From positions 3,684,501 to 3,748,500 of the forward strand of contig JAVTVX010000013.1 of assembly GCA_033439265.1 (NCBI GenBank): 64,000 nucleotides of DNA, in the 5' to 3' direction. Below, piece by piece: positions 25,346-38,513 of this stretch (position 1 is its first letter; each line of letters begins with the position of its first letter). The position numbers were made by a program, and so were the translations under genes. Origin of the DNA: Dillenia suffruticosa. Taxonomy: Eukaryota; Streptophyta; Magnoliopsida; Dilleniales; Dilleniaceae. The notes beneath the pieces are model-generated. The model was not told the DNA's origin, did not search any database, and worked only from the letters and a program-made list of their open reading frames with translations.

Positions 25346-27046
25346 CAAGATATGATGTTACTTTTCCGTAGCTTCCTTCCTGAAAGTTGTATTTCCATAT
25401 TCAAAAGCAGAAAGGATGAACATGCCACCCACCATCAATTCCGCCTGATTCATCCCACCCTTTTCCACTATTTTATTTTATTTTATTTTATTTTCTATCA
25501 TTACCCTTTTCTTTTCGCACTCTCCAAAGTACCAAACCATACGAGCTATTAATTCGAGTTCAATTAAACCCATTAATTAAAAAAAATATAACTTAATTTT
25601 TTTTTTAAATTATAAAATATTTTAATTACTTCACATTTCCACATAATTATGATGACAATTCATATTAATATTTTTTAATTAGTTATTTTACATGATAATT
25701 TATATAATATTTTTAATTAAATTAAAAACAATAATAATTATTATTCCCACCGCTCATATTTTCCGTTTCAAAAAAAAAAAAAAGCAAAGTTTGAAAACAG
25801 CAAGTTGCCTAAAATTTTTCAAACATTCTCATCAAACCAATAATGTATGATATCCCAAAATTAAGTTTGATTTTTTTTTTTTAATAATCGAGAGATTTAA
25901 ATATGAAATCTCTTGAAAATAAAATGATTAAACTAAAACTCATAAAAAAAAAAAAAAAAAAAACTACAAAATTCAGTTTAATTAGAACAGAATGAGGAGC
26001 GCGTCAGGAACGATCATTTTCGTTTGCAACGAATAACGCCGTTTTGGGACATAGGATGGAACTTCCCATATTTTCAGAGCGATGTGACGTGGCCTTTTTT
26101 TTTTTTTTTTTTTTTTGTCTCCTTTAACCAATCAATCCATTTGAAAAAAAAAAAAAAGAAATTAGCTCGAGTCACATGTGGGAGCCGACCGATTTTGATC
26201 ATGGAACCCATAAACCTAGACTTTTTGGTTAGGTCCGTTCGGCAATTTCCCCTGCAGAGAATGAACCTACGCCATATATTCTTTTTCACAATAACATCAA
26301 CGTTAGTCTTTCATTAAGAAATTTTAGTTTATGTAAAAAATTTAAGAAATAGAATTAAACAATATCCCAACTCTGCAAAGTATTAAAATGAATAAATCTC
26401 AAAGAAAATTAAGAAATAGAGGTTTAGAAAGGTACACATTGATGTAGCGGCCTTGATAGATACACAAGTGTTTCTCAAGAATAAGAGGTGTAAACCATAG
26501 ATGCAACCTTTCCTGTTCAAGAATAAGGTTGCGTACCTTCAACCCTCCTGGGCTCCACAAGAGAAAATGACCAAAAGCTTCAAATTTAGGTTCTCAATTC
26601 CTAGAGAAGTTGAAAAAAGCTGAGCCATTTTCAAGACCCTAATTGTTTAATTAGAAAAAAGGTAAATCCTAATGAATAACTTAACACCCAACAACATTTT
26701 TGAGGGACAAAAGTTTGGTCCCATGGAAAGCAAGATTCATTTGGTCCCCTCATTTGCATTCGCAACCATTCCCCTATAAAAATGCCAAGCACTTAAAAGG
26801 ATGAGATGCCCTTCCAACTTCCCCCCTATCAAAAGAGGAGCTAGGCGATGGATCAACAACCACAATAAATATGGCTGTGGTGACTTGTGCTTGGTCCAAA
26901 TATTTTATGAACTCTGTCCCTCCACATGCAAACATGTACGACTAGTCCCAAGATTTTTAAATTACACTCACGGAGGCTAGATATAATATTATTGCGTTAT
27001 TTACCAGAAGGAATTCTCGACAAAGATGCAAATTCCCCCCATCCCA

Positions 27047-27090
<44 letters not shown>

Positions 27091-27894
27091 TTTATATTCT
27101 CGAATTGGTTTCACCATTTCAGTTGCCTCCATTACTTATATTCTTCATGTTCCTTGGTCTTGTCTTATTTCTAGGCCTTAGCTTTCTCTTTCTTTTCTTT
27201 CCCAAGTCATCCCTAGTACCATGCTTACAAACATTTTTCATAACTCCCCAACAGAGTCGAATCGAGACCTCAAGAAAAACTCCGGTGTCATTGGCTCCAT
27301 TACACATTCTTTGGGTAGCACTTTAACAATTCTAATCTTTAAAATATAGTTCAAATTCAAACCGGAGACAAGGTGCAAGAAACAACCAAGGCCAATGCTA
27401 TTCTCCTTTCACCTGCCACACAAAACATACAACAAATGTTAGATATGAATACGTGTTTAATAATTTTAATTAAATTAATATTATATTTAACTAATTCAAT
27501 TAATTATTTAATTTTTTAAATAAATAAAAATAAGTTAATATGATTGGCTATTTAATATTTAGTGCATTTAATATTATTTTAAAAATAAATCTCTTAAAAT
27601 TGTAAATTTTCTCCTTTTTTTTTTAACAACAAAACAAAACCCCCACGAGACCCGCGACATAGAACATTATGGACTGCCACAGGCCAACCTCCAGCCTCTC
27701 TACAAATCTATAATACTAGTCTTTTCAAGAACCGTTGTTTGAAACATCAACCTGTATTTTAAACTTTTTTTTTTCCTATTGAAAAAATAATTCAAACCAA
27801 AACAATACAATCACAACGAAATTCTTAAAATTACACTTTCGATATAAGCATGCCATTCATTTTTCAACACCTCATTAAAAAGAATATACATCAG

Positions 27895-27932
<38 letters not shown>

Positions 27933-28726
27933 CTGTCTCTCATATGCATGTGTTTCTGTGTGTACGGTTCAACGGGTGCGAATATTGGATTAAGACCAAG
28001 CTACGATAAGAACAACCATATTATATGTAAATTCTAATGCATGTGTCGGCAAATGAAAACAAAAGCACAAATGATTGAAGGGTATGTGTAAAAATGGAGA
28101 GATTCGACAAGCGCGTATCCAGCAAACCCCATAACTCAAAAGAGGAAAAAAAAAAGAAGAAGAAAATCAAATTCGCCAACTCATTCGAATTATTCTATCT
28201 AATATTCAATAACGTGCATAATTGTAAAGTGTCCAACAAACTCTGCATTTGCCGGAAAAAAATGCCTAATTAGCAATAGGAACAAATGATTGAACATGAT
28301 TGAACATTCCCTAAAATTGCTTTGGCCAAAGAAAAATGAAAAGCAAAACAAAAGCTTGGAATGGTCAGAATCCATTAAAGAGAAGAATGTCTTTTATGCT
28401 TAAGATTTTAATATTCCCCTACATTGCTAGGAGATGAACCTTCCTTGCAAAGGGTAGGATTCCTGAGGTACAGCTTAGAAAATTTCTTGAACCTAACCAT
28501 AGGTAAAAGGAAGGGTGAATGATAACAGGGACAGGTCCTAAATTATTTTCTTGCTGGCCAGCTTTGGTGTTTTCTGATGACAACGAATGAAAAGGTCGAG
28601 GACAGAAAAAAGGAGGGGGAGGGGGGAAAAATCTGATCAAAATCTTAAATTTGATACGGCATTGCGCATTGTCTTTTTTGTATCTTTTCTTATGTAAAAA
28701 AGGGTCACGGGGAATAACTTGTAGTC

Positions 28727-28774
<48 letters not shown>

Positions 28775-31460
28775 TTATAGTATACATTTATAACAAATTA
28801 TTCAGGTCATACAATGAAAATATGCAAAGGGAAGGCAATAATAAGATAACAAGGCAAATCCAGATTGTAAAACTAAAGAATGAGAAATGAAAATTAATAT
28901 GTTTTCTTGATGCCCCATAGTTTAATTAAAAATTAAAGGACAGCAACTACAGATGCCAAAATTCGATCACAAATCTTCAAACATCAATGTGGACAACATT
29001 TTCTCCTATTCTTTTCACCCAGAAAGAAACTGTGAAGTTGCCATGAAGGGCACCGGTGATGCCTACATCATTAAGATATATCTTACAACAGCAGGTGCGT
29101 GTCAGTGGGGGCGGTGGATAAGCGACCCTACCGAAGAAAAAACATAAATATTAGTATGACCATTTTGGGTATAATTTTGGGGGTTATGTAATCAACAACT
29201 TGCTTCGATGGAGCTTGTTTGACTTTTAGTAATTTTGATGTATAATGTGAATTTAGCCCTACAAATCTTTTAAATAACTACACAAAAAAATTATAATGAC
29301 CACTCATATCTGTTTTTACAGGGAAATTCTGAAACATTTTGATTTATGATTTCTATCTGCGCCCCCTTTGACAATTAACTTTTATCTCCAAGACTACAAA
29401 AGCTCAGTAATTGCTAGATGTCCCGAGTCCTTATACAAACATCTTTGACATAGAAAAATCTCCAAAAGAAAAACAAGCATACAAGGACAATATGGGAAAA
29501 AATGCAGGGATAACTCTAAAAAATACAAAGCACAGCTTCTAAAAAAAAGCATACGAGTCACAAGAGCAACAGAAATGCTACATCAACAATTAAATGAAAA
29601 CATGGGAAAAACTGCAGAGATAGACTTGCTGCATAGGAAAGAAAATGAAAGAATAATAAGAAAGGAGGGGGGCTTATCACGCCTGAAGGTGGTGCACAAC
29701 AGCTGGAACTGGGCTGTCTTGCTTGGACCTTGTGATGTGGCTCGGCTACTTGGAAGAATTTCTGCCGTCTCAGTTGATGATATCATATACAAAAGACAGA
29801 CATATCAATTTCATCTATTTCAAATGATAACATGTGTAGTTGATGATGCGCATATTGTCCGTTGAAGAAGCAATAAAAAGGCACAAATCAAATGCTTAAT
29901 TAACAGATAACTTGTTGAAGATAAGAATTTATAATCAAGTCAACGACAATATGTAAGAGAGTTTCAAATTGACAAACATCAAGATTGAAAAACAACTCTG
30001 ACTTTTAAAATCTGTGTATTGTTTAAAGTAGGTAGGACACTTAATACCTTGTGGACCCGATGAACCAGTAGTCTGATGGTAAAGTTACTTCACAATTTTT
30101 TCCTTGATTTTTCTTAATAAAAGACAGTAAGACTCTCCATATATTGCACATCCCGAATCTCATGTATTTAGCACGTAAGTTAAGAAGCTCAAATTTTCCT
30201 TTCTCACAACTGCTACAATATGAAATAAGTGGTTTCTGATAAGTAAATCAAGGAAAATTTATATTTTATGGGCGCTCATGTCCTTAATACGAAATTGATC
30301 ATCACGTCAGGGAGAATGTTAATACCAATAGTAACTCATCACATGGACAAAACAACCTTAAAACTCCTGAAGCAGCTAGTGCCGTTTATCTCAATAACAG
30401 TGTGGTAAAGAATCAAAGATATATTAACATTATGAACAACAATTTCCTGGGTTTTGCTGATACTAACAGAATGACATGAATTGTAGCCTGGAAGGCTATC
30501 CAAAGATGAATAACAGGGGAGAAAAAGGACAATTATTGAAAACAAAAATGGGCCATGAGAAAAATACCATTTCTAGGGAAAAAAATGGAAAGGATAGTTT
30601 TCTAATTTGTCTGAACATAAAGAAACATGTGTATACATCAGTTGCAGTTGCTCAGTCTAGATCAACTACAGCCAAACTGCCCCATCTTTCCTAGAATGAG
30701 GAAAAAAGGAAAATTGAATCTTTCTTATGCTGCATACACATTCAAGGAAAATTGAATCTAGAAAAATCGAGATCATTGCTAGTTGCTCGCTTTAGGGATG
30801 AAGCCTAAAATTTATTTTAGGGGTCAAATATAATATGAATTTGAAATTATAATTTAGAAGTAAGAATTATAATTTTCAACAGAAAAATAACAGTCAGAAT
30901 TATAATTTTAAAAATTATATAGATAGACTTTTTTTCTTAGATTTCAAGGGGGGTAGAGCTACTCCAGCTCTCCTCGCTTCACCCCTGGCTCCCTTTGCAA
31001 TGTTACAATGCAAAATGCCATTTATATACTCACTGGGTTAACCGTTGGAGAAATAGGATTTGAATTTAGAACAAATTAAGGAGTGTTTTTCAAAAGCCTT
31101 ACTTCATTATCAAGTCCCATTTTATCTTGTTTATGAAAGTTTCAAGCACCACTTTGATGCCAATAGAGAGGTATGCATCACGAGAAAGTCATTTTATCAC
31201 CCTTCAAATGGTGTTATTTTACCCAATCTAAATATCCTAGTAACATATTACCCCCCTTCTTCCACAAAGTTCAATATCATTATAGTCGCTATTTCGGGTC
31301 GTTCTGGTGCAAAACAAAGACCTTTTACGTAGTGCATTTCATGGGCAAAAAGCCCAAAAAGAATAGGCGTTTTGGCCCAAATGATCCTCCTGTTGGATTT
31401 GGAATGAGAAAAGCCTTTGTATTGTGCCCCACGATTTCCACCCAAAAAAAAATTGTGCCC
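25346..31460. other. Intergenic with unassigned GC-richer segments
   Basis: Contains (GA)n/(CT)n tracts (27051-27084, 27901-27928, 28731-28771) and two segments of higher GC and complexity (about 28950-29150 and 29660-29800). These could be old exons or transposon pieces, but I recognise no protein family in them and see no convincing splice framework. No gene is called. Confidence 0.45.
28731..28771. repeat. (GA)n microsatellite
   Basis: About twenty GA units in intergenic DNA. Confidence 0.85.
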
Positions 31461-31476
31461 CACGACTTTTTATTGT

Positions 31477-31642
31477 TTTTTTTTTTTTGGTGCCGTTGGA
31501 CTCGGTCCACCACTTGGTGTCCGGAGCTTTTTCCCGATTGAACCGGATCGATCCGACTAAGAGCTCTCTCAAGGAATAGGGGTCTTCCAATATAGTCGAC
31601 TCCATATCCAAGTCGCGAGTCGAACTCGTGTTGTGCCACACC
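31477..31642 (-). mobile_element. SINE (type A) with 16-base target duplication
   Basis: Bounded by a perfect 16-base direct repeat, CACGACTTTTTATTGT, at 31461-31476 and 31643-31658. On the minus strand it has a B-box-like GAGTTCGACTC, a GATCGATCCGGTTCAATCGG block, GTGGTGGACCGAGTCCAACG and an A-tail (the T-run at about 31477-31488 on the plus strand). The A-box region is lost or rearranged. The 3' half matches the full-length copy at 32323. Confidence 0.7.
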
Positions 31643-32020
31643 CACGACTTTTTATTGTGCCACACCCTTGTTGCGGCTCTGGTGCCATATTCGTCCAATG
31701 TACTAAAAAACCCATTTTCTTTTCGGGCTCTGTACTAATGAATTTCCTAAATTATGCCATATAATGCCATTTACTAATCTGAACATCACATGTTCTTTTA
31801 AGATATGGAGAACCACAATTATGGTAACCTATGTGGTCAAGGGGCACTGCTCAAACTTGCGACAATTACACCAAGCTGTCCTCCATTGGATGGGATAAGT
31901 GTAATTCCAAACTAGTAGAGAAGCTCAAGACAAGAGTAGCCCAACGCAGGAGGCCTTCTTTGTGACTACCGTATCCATAGGTATTGGATTGTTGGGCTTA
32001 TAAGAAAAGTGGGTTTGCCA

Positions 32021-32107
32021 ATGAGATTCAACTCAAGTGGTACCAATCCCCCTCCTTTGGTAATAAATTCGGGTTCGAGTTTCACTATGAATCAAAAAAA
32101 AAAAAAG
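32021..32107 (+). mobile_element. Ultra-short tRNA-derived SINE (type C)
   Basis: An 87-base unit with an A-box-like AACTCAAGTGGTA, a good B-box (GGGTTCGAGTTTC) and an A-run of about 14. Flanks AAAAGTGGGTTTGCCAA and AAAATGGGTTTCGCAA look like an imperfect target duplication. The layout matches the unit at 52954: CAATGAG start, TTCGRGTTCGAGT box and ATCA(A)n end. Confidence 0.55.
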
Positions 32108-32322
32108 GAAAATGGGTTTCGCAAAAGTAAGAATATGTGATAAACGGTTGGCCCAATAATGGAACAAAGCCTGACCCAATAACATTACTAACCATCTCAT
32201 GTTCAATTAAGGAGTTAGTGAGCCCAATAAATGAGGGTAACCGCGTGCCCAACAACGAAGGTCAAGCACCACTGCTGGCAACAGTGGAATTAGCAGTTAG
32301 AGAGTGCACAGATTGCACGACC

Positions 32323-32550
32323 TTTTTTTCTTTTTTTTTTTTGATATCGTGTCTTGGACACCACCCGATATCTAAGATTTTACCTGACTAATCCGGACCG
32401 ATCACTGCAGTGGTTTCTTTCGGAGGGCGGGTCTCCCAACGGGGAACACTTCATACACATAAGGGTCCGATACTCCCAGCGGGAGTCGAACCTCAGTCAT
32501 GCTTAAGGGCACTTAACTCCAGATCCAATTGAGCCAACCCACGTTGGTTT
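32323..32550 (-). mobile_element. Full-length tRNA-derived SINE (type A)
   Basis: A 228-base element bounded by a perfect 13-base target duplication, AGATTGCACGACC, at 32310-32322 and 32551-32563. On the minus strand it shows both RNA polymerase III boxes: A-box TGGCTCAATTGG (32525-32536) and B-box GGTTCGACTCC (32482-32492), with normal tRNA-like spacing. The body carries GATCGGTCCGGATTAGTCAGG and ends ATATCGGGTGGTGTCCAAG before the A-tail. It is the reference copy for the pieces at 31477 and 63592. The CCGGATTAGTCGG-like 3' block resembles the shared 3' domain I recall for many angiosperm SINE families. Confidence 0.82.
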
Positions 32551-32563
32551 AGATTGCACGACC

Positions 32564-34430
32564 ATGGTCCTTGGCAGAAAAGCTCAAAGTAGTTTTATGA
32601 GGCGATCTTAATAATGAAATACAGGACATGGTTACCTTATATTATTGAATGACTACGACAAAGAAAAGTGTTTGGGTTGAAAAGGTCAAAAAAGGATTAT
32701 TCGGCTTCTGGATACGGGTGAACAAGAGGCAAAAAAAAAAAAAAAAAATGGAGCTATTCCCTACTAAGAGCTTGGGGCTTCATTAGACAAACAGGCACGA
32801 TAAGGGCGTTATTCTCCAAGGAGAAAAAATGTTTAGTATTCTCCTCGAACTTTTTGTTGGGTGTGCCCATTCTTTTATTTAAGTTGGTTCTAGTTGTTAG
32901 CGATACCTTTTCACTTAAAATTTGAAGCTCTGGTGCAAATTTGCTACCATACAATGAGAGAAAAATATGTTGTTCAGGAGAGCCGGTGATTTTTCAGCTG
33001 TAAGCAAAGCTTTCAGCATGGATTAAATCCAAGCGATCAAGGAGGTTTTGGGGTATTTTGAGATTTTTGGGTTGATACGGCGATTCCGAAGTTCTACATC
33101 CGACCTTACTTGCAACAACAGTGGCGTTCCATGCGCCCATGGGTTTTAATAGAAGATATGGTCATCGATCCATTAGTGTCTTTGCCAAGCCTAGATCTGG
33201 TCGGCTTGGTGTTTGTTTTGCTTTTGTACTCATTATAACGAGATGTTTGTGTTTGATCTTCCATTTTTATGGCATGGAATGGCGGAAACAGTAATTGCAG
33301 GGTCCTTGGTCGGATACAATTTTATTTTGCCTCTGGTTTTAGCGTGGTATTTTTGGGAAGATAATTATTTTATTTGTAGTTTTGTCCTTATTAAACTATG
33401 GTTGGTTGTTGGGTTATACCCAATGTACGCCTCTAATTGTTAGGCCTATGTTTTGTTTTTTCCCTATCTTATAGATACTACCTGGCAATATTTTCAAATC
33501 CTCATACGGTGATGCACAATGTTAAAGGTCGTACTCATCACATAGAACACACACAAAAAAAAAAAAAAAATCACATTCTACAAAGCTGAAGATATCAATA
33601 ATCATAATCCAATTGGCTCACACTTGCAATTCTATTCTCAAGCATTAGAACAGGCAAGCGAAACACCAAATGCATAAAAAAATTACTAAGCAATCAGCTC
33701 AGCAAATACAAATAAGTTCAAAATCCATAAATTATTTGAAAGAGAGAGAGGAGTAAAATTCGTGTAAATCATACATAGTTGGGTTTCAATATGAAATCTA
33801 AATCAATAAGAAAACAACTTTATCACTATCATTGAAAAACGTTAAGAATATGTCAATAACATAGGCTTCCTCACATTCCCATGATGAAGAAAAAGAAAGG
33901 GAAACCCTTCTTTCTCATAATCTATTGCCTATTATTTATTTAAGTGGTCACTAAATATCCATATAGAATGCTTTTTGTTTAGTTTTCGCATCATATACTA
34001 TATACAAAACAATAGTTTTTGTTTCTTCCTCTTATTACAAACATATGGTACTTATATATATATATATATATATATATATTGAAGAAACTGTGCCATGCCA
34101 AATTTTTTCTTTGTTTCTTGATCCTTTTCTTGTCCAATTCCAAGTATTGTTACCTTTTTATTTCAAATAGATATTTATTAGCTTTCAAATTCTTTTTTTT
34201 TTCTTGAAATCGTTCAAAACTTTTCTAGAAACATTTGTTTATCATTACCGAAATTGCAACTCTCGGCACTTCTTTTTCATGGTTAAAAATATCGAACGGT
34301 GTTTATTTATAATTTTCATATATTTTTTAGAAAAGAATTCTCCTACCCGACTCTTAATAAAAAAAAAAAAACGCAGAAAATCTTACATTTTTTACCCCAT
34401 TTTATGTGCTTGTTTTTTGAATTTGCTTGT
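32564..34430. other. Intergenic, no gene recognised
   Basis: Mixed-composition DNA, with a segment at 32990-33480 of higher complexity that I cannot assign. It may be a retroelement 3' fragment, but no coding homology was seen. A (TA)n tract lies at 34053-34079. Confidence 0.45.
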
Positions 34431-34433
34431 CAA

Positions 34434-34558
34434 GATTCTGAGGGCAATGAGGATGCTCGAAGATGGGTATCAGAGAAATTTAAGCTGCACATGCGTTTTG
34501 CATATTCAATTTACAGCTCCGATACCCATCGTCGAGCATCGCCATTAGCCATCAAAGA
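34434..34558 (-). ncRNA. Candidate microRNA precursor hairpin
   Basis: Two arms, 34452-34475 and 34517-34540, are reverse complements over 24 bases with 2 mismatches. The stem extends outward, with bulges, to about 34434 and 34558, for roughly 40 paired positions; the loop is 41 bases and partly folds on itself (ATGC-GTTTT-GCAT). These are the proportions of a plant MIR precursor. I give the minus strand because a TATATAAA lies at 34658-34665 on that strand, putting a transcription start about 75 bases before the hairpin. The arms match no microRNA family I can recall. An inverted repeat from a MITE is the main alternative, but no flanking target duplication was noticed. Confidence 0.55.
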
Positions 34559-34657
34559 CACCTATACTCAACTCTGCGTAACCCTCTCCATCCAAAACTC
34601 TTTCAACTCAAAACTCACAAACAAAATACAAAAAGACTAAGTTACTGCAATCACCCC

Positions 34658-34665
34658 TTTATATA
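34658..34665 (-). promoter_or_regulatory. TATA box upstream of the hairpin
   Basis: TATATAAA followed by GGGG on the minus strand, a strong plant TATA consensus, about 100 bases before the outer stem of the candidate MIR hairpin. It predicts transcription starting near 34630 and running toward lower coordinates. Confidence 0.45.
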
Positions 34666-34799
34666 CTACGAGAGGAGAGGAGGATCATAACTTTGCCTTG
34701 TTTGACAAGTTTCATATTTTAACACGTTTAGGAGTCTGAATTAAATAGAACACCTCATAAATTATAATTCAAGTGGGAGTTCTATTCGGGTGTAACCAC

Positions 34800-36375
34800 C
34801 TAAATTAAAAAAAAAAAAAAAATTCATTCTATTTTATAGTTATTTATGAAGAATTTTTATTAATGTTGTGGAAATTGTACATCCCAATGTAAAATATTTT
34901 ATACTAGTTGAGAAATATTATAAATTGAATAAAATAGAATATCACATAATACAAAGATGAAAATGGGTTGGAAATTAATAACTGAAATTTTTTGTATTAT
35001 TAAATAAGTAATGGTATATTTGAATTTATTATTTATTATAATAATTCGGGAATAAATTTGACCTCCAATAAGGTAGGACGCTGAATTCGACACACACATG
35101 GTGAAACATAAGGAAATAAAATCATAAATATAAAATTTAGTTCATTTTATTTTATTTATACAAACCCAATATTACTAATTATTAAACAAGTCATTTTACA
35201 TAGATCTAAGCATTGGATGGTTCCGGGTCGGGTTCGAGCATTGTCCGGCCCATAAAAAGTTACCTACCAAATCCTGGCTGGTATGACCTAAAAGTCTGGC
35301 TATTATCTTTTGTCCAACCCTTCAAATATTTGGTTCGGGCTAGGTGTGGACCGGATTATTATCCCACATAAGTACATGAGAGAGTTGGCTTTTTCAGAAG
35401 TTAAATTGAAATGAAAATATATTTGCAAGAAAAAAATAACAATTAAAAGTTCAAGAGAAATTATCATTCTAGATCTACACGATGACACCAATGCTTGAGA
35501 ATCACAAGTTTAATTGAAATTTTATAATATAAATTTTTAATTCAAAAATTAAATATTTCTATATACGCTAACCATAATCTCTTTTAACTAATTCTATTAT
35601 TATAAAATATCCGACTTAAATTATAATCGTTCAATTTGAAATAAATATTTAATGAGTAGCATCACAAATTGATCAAGGTTATTTTTTTTTTATTTTTTTT
35701 GGTTTTTTAAAAGAAGGTTATCATAGCTATAGGTCCATCAAGTTGGATTGGAAGCTCAAACGAGCATTTTAAGTTGTGGTCTTACAAAAGCGATTTCGTT
35801 TCCAAGTATTTTCCACAATTCCTCTAAATGCTTATGCCAATTGTATTTTAGAAAGGGTTTACTCATTCAAGCGATGCGTTTCGAAAAATCTTTTTTTGGT
35901 TGAAACGATGTCGATTGCGAATACTCTTTTTAAGGCATTCTTCTAAACGCAAAATACTGTTGCGTTTTGGAGAAGCTAGGTGGTAATCGCGGCACCATCG
36001 GGATGTTTCTACAAGATGTTGACTCCTTGGAGGAGTCTTTTTTTTTTTTTTTTTTACGTTCCAACATTTAATCGAACTGATTTACAATTATTATTTAGAA
36101 TAATTTTGTTCTATCAGAAACTTTCAAAAAAGAATTAGGGTAAATAGTTGACATAATATGAAATACAGAATAAGGTGCACGTATATTTGTTTGTTTGCTT
36201 TTTTTTTTTTTTTTTTTTTTACCTAATAAAGACTATTTTTCTGATGAGACAAAATATCCTCCACGTGAAATTAGATCAGGTTCGAGCTCCTTTCACTCGA
36301 AATTTATCAAAAAATAAAAAAAGAAGGAAAAAGATAAATGTTGTGCATTGAATAGGCTATCCATGGACATAGGCA
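34800..36375. other. Intergenic, no gene recognised
   Basis: AT-rich with poly-T runs (near 36040 and 36200). No coding signal. Confidence 0.55.
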
Positions 36376-36601
36376 ATGACTAAAATTGGAGTCTTGAGAT
36401 TAAACTTTCAAGGAACACAATTTAAGAATTATACAAAAAGGGCAAAACAAAAAACCAAGTTTCACTCAAGATGTGTGCAATATTGGAGCCCCCCCCCATA
36501 TAACTTTCATCTCTATCTCTCAATTGTAAGCATACAACAAGACTTTCTCCAATTTACAGTTGCAAAAACAGGCATAAAATACATAGTATTTCAGTAAGGT
36601 C

Positions 36602-37233
36602 TTAAGCAAGTTTAGAATCTCCATTGATCTTTTCCTTTGATTCAGTAAGCATAAAACGACATGACTCGATTGCATCTTCTATTGATAAGAATACAAACTC
36701 TTTCCCTAGTACGTCTATGAATTTTGCAGCAGTCAACTTCTCCAAAACATTAATTCTTGGGTTTATAATTGCCATCTGCACAAGCAATGCATCACGTATA
36801 GAATTAAAGACTGTTTGCCTCAGAGAGAGAGGGGGGGGGGAGGGAGACAGGGTTGTTACCTTTATTCCTTTTAACTCCAGGTTCCTACGGATTTCAGAGA
36901 GGGTTTCCACGCCTGTCATATCTATTGATGTAACACCTATCAAGCAACATTTTTATTAGTATAAACTTTTTTTTTGGTCAAGGATTTTACAAAAATCTAA
37001 ACTTTTGAAAAGGTCCTTTAAATTTATTTTTCCAGGTGAAAACATTCTTTTTCCTATTTTAAAAAATTAGTGTGTATGTGTTAAATACATTCGGAATAAT
37101 GATGTTTACCTCCCAAATCCAGTAAAAGATGCTCAATAATGTTAGCTTTTCCATCTGCAACTGACTGCTCATCTCTTATGTACCTCAAAATCCTACATAA
37201 TTCAACAAAGAAAATAAAAAAAAGGAAAAAATC

Positions 37234-37275
<42 letters not shown>

Positions 37276-38113
37276 CTACCTTTCTTTTATGTAAGTACAA
37301 TTTGCAAAATAAATAGGTGAACCCATTTGCAAAACTAGAATCCCGGGCACTTCATTTTCTCCTGGATATTGCTCTACATCACGGTATAAGCTTGAATTGG
37401 GTACTTTTACTAGCTTTGTAGTAGCAGGCCTGGAAATGTAAAGGAGTGCTCTAACTATTGCAAGACCCACCTACAAAAGCATGCAAGAAAAATAAATAAA
37501 TTTGTTAAATAAAACTATATCGTAAAATTAAGTTGTGGTATAAAAGAAAAAATTAAGGTCTAAGAAAAAAGTGGGTACCGAGATCAAGAGACCAACATCC
37601 ATGCTAATGAAAGCAACTCCAATCATACCCGACATGCAAATAACAAAATCAAATTTATCAACCTTAAAGAGGCGATAAACTTCTTCATAATCAATTAGTC
37701 CAAGCATGGCGGAAATGATAATGGCGGAGAGAGCAACGAGAGGTGTGTATTTGAATAGAGGGGCCAAGACAAGTAGGGTTAACATCATGCATAGTGACAT
37801 GACTACGTTGGACATTGCAGTTTTGCAACCTGCGCTGAAATTTACCGCAGATTTTGAAAAGGGCCCTGCAAAATTAATATTAGAATTCCATCAGATGATA
37901 GATTTTGAATTCTTTGCACCAGAAATGTAGTAATTTCGGAGAGGGTGGATTATTTAGTACCGGTAGTTAAGTAACATGAAGTGAATGAGCCAACAATGTT
38001 CATCAGCCCAAAAGCTAACATCTCTTTATTGCCATCAGTTTGTTGATTTGTCATTATGGCAAAGCTCCTCCCAATAGCTATTCCTTCCTGCATTTGATTT
38101 TTTTTAAGTAATA

Positions 38114-38152
<39 letters not shown>

Positions 38153-38480
38153 AGTTTTGATGTTCTTACAGACATAGATAAGATGGCTGTTATGATGCCT
38201 GCTTTCAGAGTCGCTCCGAGATACTCTGAGCTGAAATTTAAATCTTTGATGGAAATTGGGTTCAATCCTTTCTTCAAATCACCAACCTGTTACAAAGTCA
38301 TATTGAGAAGATCCAAAGTTAGAAGTTTAAAACTCTGAAACTTTTGGCCTTAACGAAAGCACATTAAGTGGAAAGCCAAAGCAAATTGCAGTCTAATTCA
38401 GACTAGCCTAGGCCCACTTTTTCTTCTGGACCATAGCAGTTTGGGCCGGGCCCAATTTTCTCTTTGCAGGTGTCAGAGTT

Positions 38481-38513
<33 letters not shown>

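Noticed and set aside
26461..26540. Small inverted repeat (TGCAACCTT...AAGGTTGCG)
   Set aside because: Only about nine base pairs of stem, too short for a precursor and expected by chance.
29583..29792. Minus-strand 69-codon frame with higher GC (reads TETAEILPSSRATSQGPSK)
   Set aside because: Looks exon-like in composition, but I could not identify a family or a splice-linked neighbour, so it is not called.
32990..33480. Possible retroelement 3' fragment
   Set aside because: Sequence complexity is higher than its surroundings, but no reverse transcriptase, integrase or terminal repeat signal could be read.
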